A program made the position numbers and the translations under genes. From Pseudomonas sp. P8_241 (lineage in GTDB: Bacteria > Pseudomonadota > Gammaproteobacteria > Pseudomonadales > Pseudomonadaceae), in NCBI RefSeq assembly GCF_034008315.1, contig NZ_CP125377.1:744001-808000 (forward strand): a stretch of DNA of 64,000 bases, read 5' to 3'. The notes under the pieces are model-generated. The model did no database searches and had not been told where the DNA came from. It was given only the letters and a program-made list of their open reading frames with translations. Positions 53,627-63,420 of this stretch are shown piece after piece; positions within the stretch are counted from its first letter, which is position 1; every line of letters starts with the position of its first letter.

Positions 53627-55744
53627 TCAGAAACTCATATCCACCTTGGTCCAGAGCGTTCGCCCCGGTTCCTTGATGGCTTGCGGGTCATTGGCGGGGT
53701 AGCCAAAACCGGCATTGCCGGCCAGGTTCAAGTGTTCGGCGTAAGCCTTGCCGAACAGGTTGTCGACACCGCTGCTGACCTTCCAGTTTTTGTTGATCCG
53801 ATAGGCACCGTTGAGAGAAAAAACGCCGAAACCTGGCGTCTTGTCGAAGTCCTTGCCGACCACGTTGCCCTTGTTCTGGTCGATACGGTTTTGCGCGGCG
53901 ACTACTCTCCACAAAGCGCCGGCGCTCCAGTTTTCTTCGCTATACGTCAGGCCGAAACGCGCATCCAGCGGCGGCATTTGCGGCAATGCATTGCCATCGC
54001 TGCTGTTCTTGCCCCAGGCGTAGGCCAGGGTCGCGTCGGCTTTCCAGTTTTCGCTGAGCTTGTAGGCTGCGCCCAGTTCGCCGCCCATGATTCGCGCGTC
54101 GATGTTTTCGGCTTGCGAGGTTGTGCCCATCATGGTCGGGGTGTAGTTGAACAGGATGTAGTCGCGCACCTGGCCGACATACGCCGAGGCCCAGGCTTCG
54201 AGGTCTTCGGTTTGGTATTGCAGGCCGAAGTCGAGCTGAGTGGTTTTTTCCGGCTTGATCGAATCGAACGCGTTCACTGATCCGGCGGGGCCGGAGTTGG
54301 GCGAAAACAGCTCCCAGTAATCCGGGAAACGCTGGGTGTGACCGAGGCCCGCGTACAGCGTGGTCGGGCTGTCGGCCAGATCGTGTTCGTAGCGGATGAA
54401 ACCGCTGGGCAGGGTATCGGCGCGGGTGTCGTCGGCGGTCGGGTTCGGGCGGGTCATCATGCCCGAGCCGATGGTTTGCCGCAAATCCCTGGCCGAGGCA
54501 CGGTCCAGGCGTGCACCGCTGATCAAGCGATCACGGTCGGCGGCGTACCAGGTCAGCTCACCGAACACCCCGTAATTATGGAAGTCGGCGTCCTTGGTGT
54601 ACGGCAGGTCCTTGTAGGTATCGATGCCCATGGCGCTGCGTTGGCGATGCTCGTTGGTTTGTGCGTCGATGCCGCTGATCAACTGCACATCGGCCCAACG
54701 CCATGTCGCTTTGACCCGCGCACCGAGGGTGCGGCGGTCGACGTTGGACGCCATGGGACCGGCCATCATCCCGGTACCGGACGGCGTGCGCAGGGTGTAG
54801 TTGTCCATCACGTGATCGGCGTAGTTGTAGTAGACCTGCGCTTCGATCTTGTCCAGCACATCGCCGATGTTGGACTGTTCGAAACGCAGGCCAAGGCTCT
54901 CGCGCAGGAACTGCGAACCGTCCATGCCGCGTCCGGCGTAACGGGCTTCGCCATCGCCCTTGCCGGCAGTCAGCTCCAGCAAGGTGTCGGCGTTCGGGGT
55001 CCAGCCGACGGCGACGTCGCCGTTCCATTTGTCGTAGCGTGACGCCACGGTGTCGTTGTTGCCGTCCTTGTAATCGTCGGCCTGTGCGGTGTTGCCGATG
55101 ACGCGCACATAACCCAATGGCCCGCCGGCAGCGGCGTCCACCACTTTGTCGAAACGGCCGTTGGAGCCGGCCAACACGCTGGCGTTTACCCGTGTGCCGA
55201 GTTCACCAAAGCTTTCTGGCTCGCGGTCGAAGAGGATCGTACCGGCCGAAGCCCCTGGACCCCAGAGCACGGTTTGCGGGCCCTTGATCACGGTCAGTTT
55301 GTCGTAGGTTTCCGGTGAGATGTACGAAGTCGGCGCATCCATGCGGCCCGGGCAGGCGCCCAGCATCATGCCGCCGTTGGTGAGGATGTTCAGTCGCGAA
55401 CCGAACATGCCGCGCAAGACCGGGTCGCCATTGGTGCCACCGTTGCGTACTTGGGCGAAGCCTGGAATGGTCTTCAGATAGTCGGAGCCGTCACTGGCCG
55501 GCACCGGTTGGCGTGGATCCCTGGGGTTGGTGACGATGGTCAACGGTGAACTTGGGGCAATGGCGGTGATGACGGTCGGGCTCAGTTCTTCACTGTGACC
55601 GGTGTGTTCATCGGCCAGCGCGGAAGGCGCGAGCAAGGCACCGCACAGGAGCGCGGTGGCGTGCCTGAAGCGAATGCTGGACTCGCTCAGGGCATTAGAG
55701 GCTTGGGCAGTGCTCAAGCGCGGGGCAGCGGAAAACCTGGACAT
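53627..55744 (-). CDS. oprC: TonB-dependent copper receptor OprC
   Basis: Outer-membrane copper importer/receptor, 705 residues from ATG 55744 (GGAA upstream). Signal peptide, then a TonB-box-like SPTVITA, plug domain (about 65-190) and beta barrel ending in ...TLWTKVDMSF with the C-terminal Phe. The OprC copper site CxxxM-HxM is intact: Cys131 and Met135 (ACPGRMD) and His311 and Met313 (DHVMD). Lies between a DUF2946 gene and the PepSY protein on one strand. Confidence 0.92.
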   Translation of the reverse strand: MSRFSAAPRLSTAQASNALSESSIRFRHATALLCGALLAPSALADEHTGHSEELSPTVITAIAPSSPLTIVTNPRDPRQPVPASDGSDYLKTIPGFAQVRNGGTNGDPVLRGMFGSRLNILTNGGMMLGACPGRMDAPTSYISPETYDKLTVIKGPQTVLWGPGASAGTILFDREPESFGELGTRVNASVLAGSNGRFDKVVDAAAGGPLGYVRVIGNTAQADDYKDGNNDTVASRYDKWNGDVAVGWTPNADTLLELTAGKGDGEARYAGRGMDGSQFLRESLGLRFEQSNIGDVLDKIEAQVYYNYADHVMDNYTLRTPSGTGMMAGPMASNVDRRTLGARVKATWRWADVQLISGIDAQTNEHRQRSAMGIDTYKDLPYTKDADFHNYGVFGELTWYAADRDRLISGARLDRASARDLRQTIGSGMMTRPNPTADDTRADTLPSGFIRYEHDLADSPTTLYAGLGHTQRFPDYWELFSPNSGPAGSVNAFDSIKPEKTTQLDFGLQYQTEDLEAWASAYVGQVRDYILFNYTPTMMGTTSQAENIDARIMGGELGAAYKLSENWKADATLAYAWGKNSSDGNALPQMPPLDARFGLTYSEENWSAGALWRVVAAQNRIDQNKGNVVGKDFDKTPGFGVFSLNGAYRINKNWKVSSGVDNLFGKAYAEHLNLAGNAGFGYPANDPQAIKEPGRTLWTKVDMSF

Positions 55745-55828
55745 GACAATTTCCATCGAACAGTCGTAAACGACACGGCCGACAACCTGATGCTGTCTGC
55801 GCAACCGTGTGAAATCGGAGGTGGGTGT

Positions 55829-56275
55829 TTACGCGACGACAGGCGGGGCGCGGGTGCGGGCGCCGGGGAAGAAGGTTTGCCGGGCATGACCCAGGCGTGG
55901 GGAAGGGGTCGTGAAGGTGTTGACGGTCGGGATGTCGAACGTTGCGAATGACCCGCCACCCGTCAGCGCCGGGCAATTGAACAGCAGGCTGCAATAACCG
56001 CACTTTTCCCACAGCGCATGGTGTCCGGCTTCTGGTGGGCAATGTTCGGCGGCAGGTTGCGCGCCGTGTCCGGCGTGCTCCATCGCCGGCATGTCCATGC
56101 TCATGTCCATCGACATTTCCATGGACATCGGGGCGTGCTGATCCATCGGCATCGACTGGGAAATCAGTGGACCGATGAAAATCATCAGCATGGCGAACAG
56201 GCTGATCCAGCTGCCGCGTGTCAGGCTCAATGACTGACCGCGTGACCTGGATGACCTGGCGCTAAGCGGGCGCAT
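55829..56275 (-). CDS. DUF2946 protein with Met/His-rich metal-binding stretch
   Basis: 148 residues with one N-terminal hydrophobic segment. A very Met/His-rich stretch follows (MPMDQHAPMSMEMSMDMSMD at about residues 42-61, then AMEHAGHG), then a cysteine pair in EKCGYCSLLFNC typical of DUF2946. The composition indicates Cu(I)/Cu(II) binding at the periplasmic face. Directly upstream of oprC and downstream of the PCu(A)C chaperone gene. Confidence 0.82.
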   Translation of the reverse strand: MRPLSARSSRSRGQSLSLTRGSWISLFAMLMIFIGPLISQSMPMDQHAPMSMEMSMDMSMDMPAMEHAGHGAQPAAEHCPPEAGHHALWEKCGYCSLLFNCPALTGGGSFATFDIPTVNTFTTPSPRLGHARQTFFPGARTRAPPVVA

Positions 56276-56295
56276 GGCGAATTCTGCTCAGACGC

Positions 56296-56775
56296 TTACT
56301 GGGCGTGCACGTGCTGTGCCGTAACCTCGGGCGCCTGTTTCTGCACCGCGACTTCGACGCTCACGTCGCCGGATTTCTCGAAGTGCAGTGTCATGGGAAA
56401 GCGCTTGCCGTCACTGAGCAGGCTGCGGTCTTTCAGGTTCACCAGCATCACGTGATAGGCCATGGGGGCGAAGGTGACGTTGCCGCCGGCTGGAATTTCC
56501 ACGCTCGGTACCGGCTGCATCTTCATCAGGTCGTTTTTCATCACGTGTTCGTGCAATTGCGCTTCGCCGGCAATCGGCGAGTCGACGCTCAGCAGACGGT
56601 CCGCGGAGTTACCGCTGTTGTGGATGATGAAGTACGCCGCCACGGTCGGTGCATTGGGCGGCAACTCCTGCGACCAGGGATGGGCGATCTCCAGTGCACC
56701 GACCTTGTATTCGTGGGCATTGGCAAAGCAGGCAGGCAGCAGCAACGCAGCCAGAACGATGAGTTTGTTCAACAT
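56296..56775 (-). CDS. Copper chaperone PCu(A)C
   Basis: 159 residues from ATG 56775 (GGAG upstream): signal peptide (LIVLAALLLPACFANA) and a cupredoxin-like PCu(A)C domain. The copper motif H-M-x10-M-x21-H-x-M is readable in LHEHVMKNDLMKMQPVP and FAPMAYHVMLV, followed by a His-containing tail (QHVHAQ). It delivers Cu(I) in the periplasm, classically to cytochrome oxidase. Sits between two DUF2946 genes. Confidence 0.88.
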   Translation of the reverse strand: MLNKLIVLAALLLPACFANAHEYKVGALEIAHPWSQELPPNAPTVAAYFIIHNSGNSADRLLSVDSPIAGEAQLHEHVMKNDLMKMQPVPSVEIPAGGNVTFAPMAYHVMLVNLKDRSLLSDGKRFPMTLHFEKSGDVSVEVAVQKQAPEVTAQHVHAQ

Positions 56776-56824
56776 GGCAGTTCTCCAGAGCGATTCAAAA
56801 ACGCAGATCAATTGCGAGCAGGAA

Positions 56825-57223
56825 TCAGACCAGAGGGGGGGCGCGAGGATTGAGGCTCGGCCATTGCTGGCGCGGTGTCGGGGTGTTCAGCGATGGCGGC
56901 GGCTGGCTTCGATTGGACTCGAAGTGCGCGAAATACAGCTGTGGCTCGTGACCGGGAAGCGCGACCATGGGGGCGGAGCCAGAGCAGCACCAGCAATGCT
57001 GCATGCTGGAATGGTCGTCGTTTTGTGGCGCTTTCTGTTCGATATTCCCCAGTGAAATCGCCACCATCTTCGTACCGCTGGAAGAGCAGAAACTGCCCCA
57101 CAACAATTGTTCGGCAGGCGACTTCGCCGACTGCGCCATCGCACCGGTCATCGGCATGGCGAGCATGTTGAACAGCACTGCGAAGCAGGCGATCCAGGCA
57201 ATTGCGAGCCGTTGTCGGGACAT
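56825..57223 (-). CDS. DUF2946 domain protein
   Basis: 132 residues: an N-terminal signal/anchor (LAIAWIACFAVLFNMLAMPMTGAMA) and the DUF2946 cysteine region QHCWCCSGSAP (about residues 80-90), with Met/His nearby. First gene of the copper cluster; about 50 bp before the PCu(A)C gene. Function unknown, copper-related by context. Confidence 0.78.
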   Translation of the reverse strand: MSRQRLAIAWIACFAVLFNMLAMPMTGAMAQSAKSPAEQLLWGSFCSSSGTKMVAISLGNIEQKAPQNDDHSSMQHCWCCSGSAPMVALPGHEPQLYFAHFESNRSQPPPSLNTPTPRQQWPSLNPRAPPLV

Positions 57224-57394
57224 GGGACAAATCCGGTGGGTGAGCGATCAGGCGCGGCTATTTAGCCTGATCAGGGCCGATAAGTAAAAAGACTGCGTGT
57301 GGTTTGGTGTCGCAGCGCCAAACAATCATAGCCTTCATGATAGTCGCGAATTCCAGAGTGCCAGTATCACTTTGGCTTTGCTCGTTCGCATCGA
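57224..57394. other. Gap between cobK and the copper cluster
   Basis: 171 bp on the promoter side of the copper genes. AT-richer around 57260-57360; no clear operator or terminator was found. Transcription from cobK could run through. Confidence 0.35.
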
Positions 57395-58123
57395 TCACAT
57401 CGATGCCTGCTCTGTCATTGCACGCAATATTTCGGCCACCGAGCCAAACTCACGCTCAACCCCCGGCAACACCGGCCGCTTCAATACAATCACCGGCACC
57501 CCACGCTCCCGCGCCACCTCAAGCTTCGGTTCAGTCGCGCTGCTGCCGCTGTTTTTGCTGATCAACACGTCGATGTTCCTGCGTTCGAACAGGGCACGTT
57601 CATCGTCGATCAAAAACGGCCCGCGCGCGCCGATCACTTCGCAACGTGTGTTGCCCGGGTAAACGTCCAGTGCGCGCAGGGTCCAGAATTGTTCCACAGG
57701 GATTTCGTCCAGATGCTGTAGCGGCTCGCGACCGAGGGTGAACAGGGGGCGGTGAAAGGGTTTCAGGGTTTCGATCAGTTCCGCCCAATCGCAGACTTCT
57801 CGCCAGTCGTCACCGGGCTGGGGTTGCCATGCCGGGCGCCGAAGGGCCCAAAGGGGAATGCCGCTCAGTCGGGCAGCTGTCGCGGCGTTCTGGCTGATCC
57901 GGGCGGCGTAAGGATGGGTAGCGTCGAGAAGCAGGTCGACGCCATTTTCGCGGATGAACTGCGCGAGGCCTTCGGCTCCACCAAAGCCACCGACGTGAAC
58001 CTGGCACTGCAGATCCGTCGGCACCCGCCCTATGCCGGCGAGGCTGTAGATGTGCTGCGGCCCCAGTGTGCGGGCGATGGCCAAGGCTTCGGTCACACCT
58101 CCGAGCAGCAAGATTCGCTTCAT
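57395..58123 (-). CDS. cobK: Precorrin-6A reductase CobK
   Basis: NADPH-dependent reduction of precorrin-6A in the corrin ring pathway. 242 residues from ATG 58123; motif [14 protein letters not shown] at the N-terminus is the CobK/CbiJ nucleotide site, and [14 protein letters not shown] (about residues 66-79) is the family hallmark. Overlaps the cbiD stop, so it is the third gene of cobL-cbiD-cobK. Confidence 0.92.
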   Translation of the reverse strand: MKRILLLGGVTEALAIARTLGPQHIYSLAGIGRVPTDLQCQVHVGGFGGAEGLAQFIRENGVDLLLDATHPYAARISQNAATAARLSGIPLWALRRPAWQPQPGDDWREVCDWAELIETLKPFHRPLFTLGREPLQHLDEIPVEQFWTLRALDVYPGNTRCEVIGARGPFLIDDERALFERRNIDVLISKNSGSSATEPKLEVARERGVPVIVLKRPVLPGVEREFGSVAEILRAMTEQASM

Positions 58124-59217
58124 TGAAAAGCTCCCGCATGTCCAACGATCCCGCCTTGACGGTCGATGGCAAACACCTCGACCTGAACCTGTGCAGGCAC
58201 GACGCTGCGGGCGAAGTTCAGGGCGTGCCGACACACCTCATCACCGAGGGCGACCCCGGCGGCGCTAGCCATGGCCAAGGCTTGCTGACTGGTATTGGCC
58301 TCGCGAATGTCTTGCTGCAAAGCTGCATCGGCGCCGATTGCCGCCGCCCAGTCGGCCAGTTGCGGCAGGTCGATGCTGGAATGACGGCTGTGCAAATCCA
58401 TATGCCCGGCCGCCAGTTTGCTGATCTTGCCGAAACCGCCGCAAAGGCTGAGTTTATCCACAGGCACTTTGCGCAGGTGCTTGAGCACGGCGCCGACAAA
58501 ATCGCCCATTTCGATCAGGGCAATTTCCGGCAGGTTATAGATCCGGCGCATGGTGTCTTCGCTGGCGTTGCCGGTGCAAGCGGCGATGTGCAGGTAACCG
58601 TTGGTTTTGGCGACATCGATGCCTTGATGGATCGAGGCGATGTAGGCCGCACAGGAGAATGGCCGAACGATACCGCTGGTGCCGAGGATCGACAGGCCGC
58701 CGAGAATGCCCAGGCGCGGGTTCATGGTTTTCAACGCCAGTGCCTCGCCGTCCTCGACGTTGATCGTGACGTCAAAACCGCCGCCATAACTGAACTCGTC
58801 AGCCAGCCGCGACAAGTGATCGCCAATCATTTTGCGCGGCACCGGGTTGATCGCCGGTTCGCCGACCCCTAGCACCAGCCCCGGCCGGGTGACCGTACCG
58901 ACGCCTCGCCCTGCGATGAAGCGAACGCCCGGTGTGGCACTCAGGCGAACTTCGCAGAAGAGCAGGGCGCCGTGTGTCACGTCCGGATCGTCGCCGGCGT
59001 CCTTGATGGTGCCCGCCTCAGCGCCGTGTTCGGTCAGGCGGCAGAACTCCAGGCGCATTTGCACCTGTTTGCCCTTGGGTAGAATGATTTCGACTGCGTC
59101 GGCGCACAGGCCGCCGAGCAACAAGCGAGCGGCTGCGAGGCTGGTGGCGGTGGCGCAACTGCCGGTGGTCAGGCCACTGCGCAGGGGCGCGGGTTGCTCT
59201 GCGGTTTCGTCACGCAT
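58120..59217 (-). CDS. cbiD: Cobalt-precorrin-5B C1-methyltransferase CbiD
   Basis: Methylates C1 of the ring after deacylation. 365 residues; the N-terminal [20 protein letters not shown] (about residues 14-33) is the CbiD signature, and [22 protein letters not shown] (about 261-282) fits. CbiD is normally listed with the anaerobic route, yet the window also has the oxygen-dependent CobG, as is known for Pseudomonas. Overlaps cobL by 8 bp. Confidence 0.93.
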   Translation of the reverse strand: MRDETAEQPAPLRSGLTTGSCATATSLAAARLLLGGLCADAVEIILPKGKQVQMRLEFCRLTEHGAEAGTIKDAGDDPDVTHGALLFCEVRLSATPGVRFIAGRGVGTVTRPGLVLGVGEPAINPVPRKMIGDHLSRLADEFSYGGGFDVTINVEDGEALALKTMNPRLGILGGLSILGTSGIVRPFSCAAYIASIHQGIDVAKTNGYLHIAACTGNASEDTMRRIYNLPEIALIEMGDFVGAVLKHLRKVPVDKLSLCGGFGKISKLAAGHMDLHSRHSSIDLPQLADWAAAIGADAALQQDIREANTSQQALAMASAAGVALGDEVCRHALNFARSVVPAQVQVEVFAIDRQGGIVGHAGAFQ

Positions 59218-60421
59218 CGAAAGGCTTCGTCACGTCCAACAGGGTAATCGGCAGGGCCTGACGCCAGGTGTCGAAGTCTCCCAGCGGTTGGGCCTGAGCG
59301 ATATGGATGCGCGTCAGCTCGCCGCCGTGCTGTTCGCGCCAGTTCATCAGAGACATTTCACTTTGCAAGGTCACAGCATTGGCAATCAGGCGCCCACCGG
59401 GTTTAAGTGCGGTCCAGCATGTATCGAGCACGCCCTCACGGGTAACCCCGCCGCCGATGAAAATGGCGTCGGGCCGTTCCAGCCCGGTCAGCGCTTGCGG
59501 GGCGCTGCCTCGTACCAGTTGCAGACCAGGAACGCCAAGGGCATCGCGGTTATGTTCGATCAACGCTTGTCGGCCCGCATCCGCCTCGATGGCCAGTGCG
59601 CGGCAACTGGGGTGAGCGCGCATCCATTCGATGCCGATCGAGCCACAGCCGGCACCGACATCCCACAGCCGTTCACCGGGCATTGGGGCGAGGCGGGCGA
59701 GGGTGATGGCGCGGATATCGCGTTTGGTCAGTTGGCCGTCGTGTTTGAATGCCGAGTCCGGCAGGCCTGCCAGTCGTGACAGGCGCGGTGTGTTCGGTTC
59801 GGCGATGCAGTCGATGGCGATCAGGTTCAGGTCGGCGATCAGCGTATCGTGCCAGTCGCTGGCGACCCCTTCGATGCGGCGTTCGGCTTCGCCGCCCAGA
59901 TGCTCCAGAACGGTCATGCGACTCGGACCAAATCCGCGCTCGCGCAGCAGGGTCGCGACAGCGGCGGGGGTTCTACCATCGTTGCTCAACACCAGCATGC
60001 GGACACCGCTGGCCCAGTAGGCATTTAGTGCCGGGATCGGACGGGCAACCGTTGAAAGCGTAACGACGTCCTGCAATGCCCAGCCCATCCGGGAGGCTGC
60101 CAGCGAGCATGAAGAGCTCGCGGGCAGGATCAGCATTTCACTGGCAGGCAGTTTTCGAGCGAGGCTGGCGCCAACGCCATAGAACATCGGATCGCCGCTG
60201 GCAAGAACACAGACAGGCTCTCCGCGTCTGGCCAGAACCGGCTCAATCGAAAACGGGCTGGGCCACAGTTGACGCTCGCCACGTATGCAGACCGGTAGCA
60301 AATCCAGTTGGCGTTGGCCGCCGATGATCCGTGATGCGCCCAGCAACGCATGCCTGGCATTTCTGCCCATGCCCTTGAAGCCGTCTTCACCGATGCCTAC
60401 CACTGTCAGCCAGGGGGTCAT
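59210..60421 (-). CDS. cobL: Precorrin-6Y C5,15-methyltransferase (decarboxylating) CobL
   Basis: Two-domain enzyme of 403 residues: a CbiE-type methyltransferase (about 1-205; [11 protein letters not shown] at the start) and a CbiT-type one (about 225-403) with the SAM motif [18 protein letters not shown] 60421 with GAGG upstream is chosen. First gene of the leftward cob operon. Confidence 0.93.
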   Translation of the reverse strand: MTPWLTVVGIGEDGFKGMGRNARHALLGASRIIGGQRQLDLLPVCIRGERQLWPSPFSIEPVLARRGEPVCVLASGDPMFYGVGASLARKLPASEMLILPASSSCSLAASRMGWALQDVVTLSTVARPIPALNAYWASGVRMLVLSNDGRTPAAVATLLRERGFGPSRMTVLEHLGGEAERRIEGVASDWHDTLIADLNLIAIDCIAEPNTPRLSRLAGLPDSAFKHDGQLTKRDIRAITLARLAPMPGERLWDVGAGCGSIGIEWMRAHPSCRALAIEADAGRQALIEHNRDALGVPGLQLVRGSAPQALTGLERPDAIFIGGGVTREGVLDTCWTALKPGGRLIANAVTLQSEMSLMNWREQHGGELTRIHIAQAQPLGDFDTWRQALPITLLDVTKPFDA

Positions 60422-60554
60422 GCTGTTCCTCATTTATCAAGCGACGCCTATTCCTCACAGCGCTCAGGCCTGTGCCTGTCTGCGCCGTTGCGCATGATAG
60501 CGCGGTGGCGGTTGCATTGGCCTGTCGGAAGTCGGTGAAGTCGTTTTGCGGGCC

Positions 60555-61211
60555 TCAGGCGTTGTTTCTGGTCTTTGCCAAGTCGAATCTTTTCATGCTG
60601 ATGCTGAGAAGCTTTTTCTCGATGAGTGCTCTTCGGGTGTCGAGTTTACGTCTGTCGAGTTTCAGGTAGGCGCATTGCTGAATAATGTGGGTCGTGTGTC
60701 CCGCCCAATTCCAGAACAGAAAACTGCTCTTTTTCGTGTTAGCCACCAGTTCCAGGTTAAAAACGCCAATTTCCAGAAAGCCCTTTGCGTCGTAACGGGT
60801 CGGAATGACCTGAAAGCGCTCCCCCTGCAAGCTTTCAGTGTCCAGGGAATAGTTCGCCGCTTTGTTGGGTTTCAAGGCGTCGAGCGTGTCGATCATGGCA
60901 TTTCCCTGGCGGCGATCGGGCATGGCCTGAGCGCTTTGCACCAGGAGGTCGGCAACGCTTTTCGAGACATCGTATTGTGTGCGGGTGAAGATGGCATCAT
61001 TGAAGACGGACCAGCCTAGAAAATCCAGTGTATTGACGTACTCGTTGAGCCACACTGCCGAGTTGGCAAAACGGCTGCTGAGCCTATCGGCAGAGCACGT
61101 GGCGATTTGGGTGCATTGGGTCAAATCGTCAAAGTCCTGCAGTGAGAGTTCACCTATGCATGAAACCAGGTTGTGTCCGGTCGTGGTGCCCGCAGGCAGT
61201 TGAATATCCAT
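60555..61211 (-). CDS. Unknown protein between the two cob operons
   Basis: 218 residues from ATG 61211, which has GGAG 7 nt upstream; longer in-frame starts exist (61223 and beyond) but lack sites. No signal peptide or membrane helix. Two cysteines lie near the N-terminus (SCIGEL and TQCTQIATC), and a beta-rich C-terminal part (LEIGVFNLELVANTKKSSFLFWN, about 146-168) is followed by a basic, helical tail. I recognise no family. It lies in the divergent gap between cobL and cobG, an atypical insertion. Codon use appears less GC-biased than its neighbours. Confidence 0.65.
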   Translation of the reverse strand: MDIQLPAGTTTGHNLVSCIGELSLQDFDDLTQCTQIATCSADRLSSRFANSAVWLNEYVNTLDFLGWSVFNDAIFTRTQYDVSKSVADLLVQSAQAMPDRRQGNAMIDTLDALKPNKAANYSLDTESLQGERFQVIPTRYDAKGFLEIGVFNLELVANTKKSSFLFWNWAGHTTHIIQQCAYLKLDRRKLDTRRALIEKKLLSISMKRFDLAKTRNNA

Positions 61212-61478
61212 ATGAAGCTCCATGTTTTCACAGTGGGTTGGTGAGGGTTGTGAAGCCTTCGGACCGTACAAGAGCGGTTGATGAGTTGAAATCAACGTTG
61301 TTTGAATAAATGAGTCTTGCGCTTCGTTTAGAAGGGCATGCCTGTTTGATGTCCATCCACCTGAACACTCAATCATCGACCAGCCGCTCACGCGTTTCGT
61401 CGTCAACCCATTTGAGCTTTTCATCCCGCCGAGCAAAGCAGGCATAATGCCGACCTTCGTCCCGCAACCGGCCATCCC

Positions 61479-62801
61479 GTGAATTCAGGTCAGACTTCCA
61501 GTCCTATACGCCCTTCGGCCTGTCCCGGGTTGTTGCGTGTCGTCCAGGCGTTGGACGGTGGCATTTGCCGGATCAAACTTGACGGCGGCGCTATCCGCGC
61601 GGATCAAGCCCTTGCCGTGGCCGATGCGGCGCAGCGATACGCCGGCGGCGTGATCGAGGTGACGAATCGGGCCAACCTGCAAGTTCGCGGCATTGGTCCT
61701 GATGCACGGGCATTGATCGATACACTGCTGGCCGCCGGGCTGGGACCCACCACTGTCGCCGGCGACGATGTGCGCAATCTGATGCTCAGTCCTACCGCCG
61801 GCCTTGATCGGCATCTGCTGATCGACACTCGCCCTCTGGCCCGGCAAATTCTCGACACTTTGCAAACCCATCCGCGCTTTCACGAGCTATCGGCCAAGTT
61901 CGCCGTGCAACTCGATGGCGGCGAAGGCCTGGCGATGCTCGAACATCCCCATGATCTTTGGTTAAGCGCGGTTGAGCGCAATGGCGAGCAGTTGCTGGCG
62001 TTTGGTCTGGGCGGGTGTCCGACGCAAGCGCCTGTCGCGGCGGTACGGGTGCGGGATGGACACCGCCTGGTGGTGACGGTGCTGGAATTGTTTCTTGAAC
62101 TCGCCCGGCCGGAGCAGACCCGGATGCGCCATTTGCTGGCCGAGCATCCGCTTCACTTGCTGTTGGAAAGACTGGCCGGGCATGTATCACTGTCCCCCAT
62201 CGAGAACTGGGAGCGCACGCCCAATCTCTGCGGGATGCACATCGGCATTTATCCACAGCGCGAGGAAGGCCTTGTGTACGTTGGTGCCATGCCACCGCTG
62301 GGGCGGTTGAATCCAGCAATGCTCAAGGGCGCGGCGATGCTGGCCGAGGCGTTCGGCGACGCGAGCCTGCGCATGACACCCTGGCAAAGCGTGTTGCTGC
62401 CCAACATCAGCCAAGCAGACGCCAGCGCTGTCAGTCAGCAGTTACGCGCCCTGGGGTATCTGACCGACGCTACCCAATCCCTGTCCCATCTCGTGGCGTG
62501 CACCGGCTCGACCGGTTGTGCCAAAGGGCTGGCGGATACCAAGTGTGATGCACGGCAACTGGCCGTACTTTTGGGTGATCAATCTGTACCGGTGCAGGTT
62601 CACTTGTCAGGCTGTGCGCGCTCCTGCGCTTGCGCACACAGTGCCCCTGTCACATTGCTGGCTGTCGCACCCGATCACTACGATCTCTATTTTCGCAATG
62701 CAGCGCTGCCGGGTTTCGGCGCGCTGCACGCACGCAACCTTACTATTGAAGCGGTCGCGTCCCTGCTCGACGCCCGCTCACGGAGCCCCCTTGATGCTTG
62801 A
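61479..62801 (+). CDS. cobG: Precorrin-3B synthase CobG
   Basis: Oxygen-dependent monooxygenase that prepares ring contraction, a nitrite/sulfite reductase-like Fe-S protein. 440 residues from GTG 61479. The 4Fe-4S cysteines are readable in VACTGSTGCAKGLADTKCD (about residues 339-357) and LSGCARSCACAHS (about 374-386). First gene of the rightward operon; its stop overlaps the cobH start by 8 bp. Confidence 0.92.
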   Translation: MNSGQTSSPIRPSACPGLLRVVQALDGGICRIKLDGGAIRADQALAVADAAQRYAGGVIEVTNRANLQVRGIGPDARALIDTLLAAGLGPTTVAGDDVRNLMLSPTAGLDRHLLIDTRPLARQILDTLQTHPRFHELSAKFAVQLDGGEGLAMLEHPHDLWLSAVERNGEQLLAFGLGGCPTQAPVAAVRVRDGHRLVVTVLELFLELARPEQTRMRHLLAEHPLHLLLERLAGHVSLSPIENWERTPNLCGMHIGIYPQREEGLVYVGAMPPLGRLNPAMLKGAAMLAEAFGDASLRMTPWQSVLLPNISQADASAVSQQLRALGYLTDATQSLSHLVACTGSTGCAKGLADTKCDARQLAVLLGDQSVPVQVHLSGCARSCACAHSAPVTLLAVAPDHYDLYFRNAALPGFGALHARNLTIEAVASLLDARSRSPLDA

Positions 62802-63420
62802 TTACATCCGCGACGGTCAGGAGATCTATCGCAATTCTTTCGCGATCATCCGCGACGAAGCCAACCTCGACCGAATCCCGGCTGATCTGGAGAAGCTCGC
62901 GGTCCGTGTGATCCACGCCTGCGGCATGGTCGAGGCCATCGACGGTCTGCAGTTTTCCGACGGCGCGGGCAAGGCCGGGCGCGATGCGCTGGCTGCCGGA
63001 GCGCCGATCCTGTGTGATGCGCGGATGGTGTCCGAAGGTATTACCCGGGCACGTTTGCCGGCGAACAATCCGGTCATCTGCACCCTGCGTGATGAGAGCG
63101 TCCCGCAGTTGGCCCGCGAGTTGGGTAACACCCGCTCCGCCGCCGCCCTGGAGCTGTGGCGCCCGCATCTGAAGGACAGTGTGGTGGTAATCGGCAACGC
63201 GCCCACTGCGCTGTTTTATCTGTTGGAAATGCTCGATGCCGGCGCTCCGAAACCGGCACTGATCCTCGGTTTTCCGGTGGGTTTTGTCGGTGCGGCCGAG
63301 TCCAAGGCAGCGTTGGCGGCAGACAGCCGTGGCGTGCCGTTCGTCATCATGCAAGGTCGCCTGGGCGGTAGCGCCATGGCCGCCGCCGCCGTCAATGCCC
63401 TCGCCACGGAGATCGAATGA
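62794..63420 (+). CDS. cobH: Precorrin-8X methylmutase CobH
   Basis: Moves a methyl from C11 to C12 to give hydrogenobyrinate. 208 residues from ATG 62794; [19 protein letters not shown] (about residues 40-58) holds the catalytic His, and [16 protein letters not shown] (about 157-172) is the C-terminal family motif. Overlaps both cobG and cobI. Confidence 0.95.
   Translation: MLDYIRDGQEIYRNSFAIIRDEANLDRIPADLEKLAVRVIHACGMVEAIDGLQFSDGAGKAGRDALAAGAPILCDARMVSEGITRARLPANNPVICTLRDESVPQLARELGNTRSAAALELWRPHLKDSVVVIGNAPTALFYLLEMLDAGAPKPALILGFPVGFVGAAESKAALAADSRGVPFVIMQGRLGGSAMAAAAVNALATEIE

Noticed and set aside
60422..61478. Cobalamin riboswitch upstream of cob genes
   Set aside because: I looked for the conserved B12-box (GCCACTG) and associated core on both strands and did not see it; a covariance search would be decisive.
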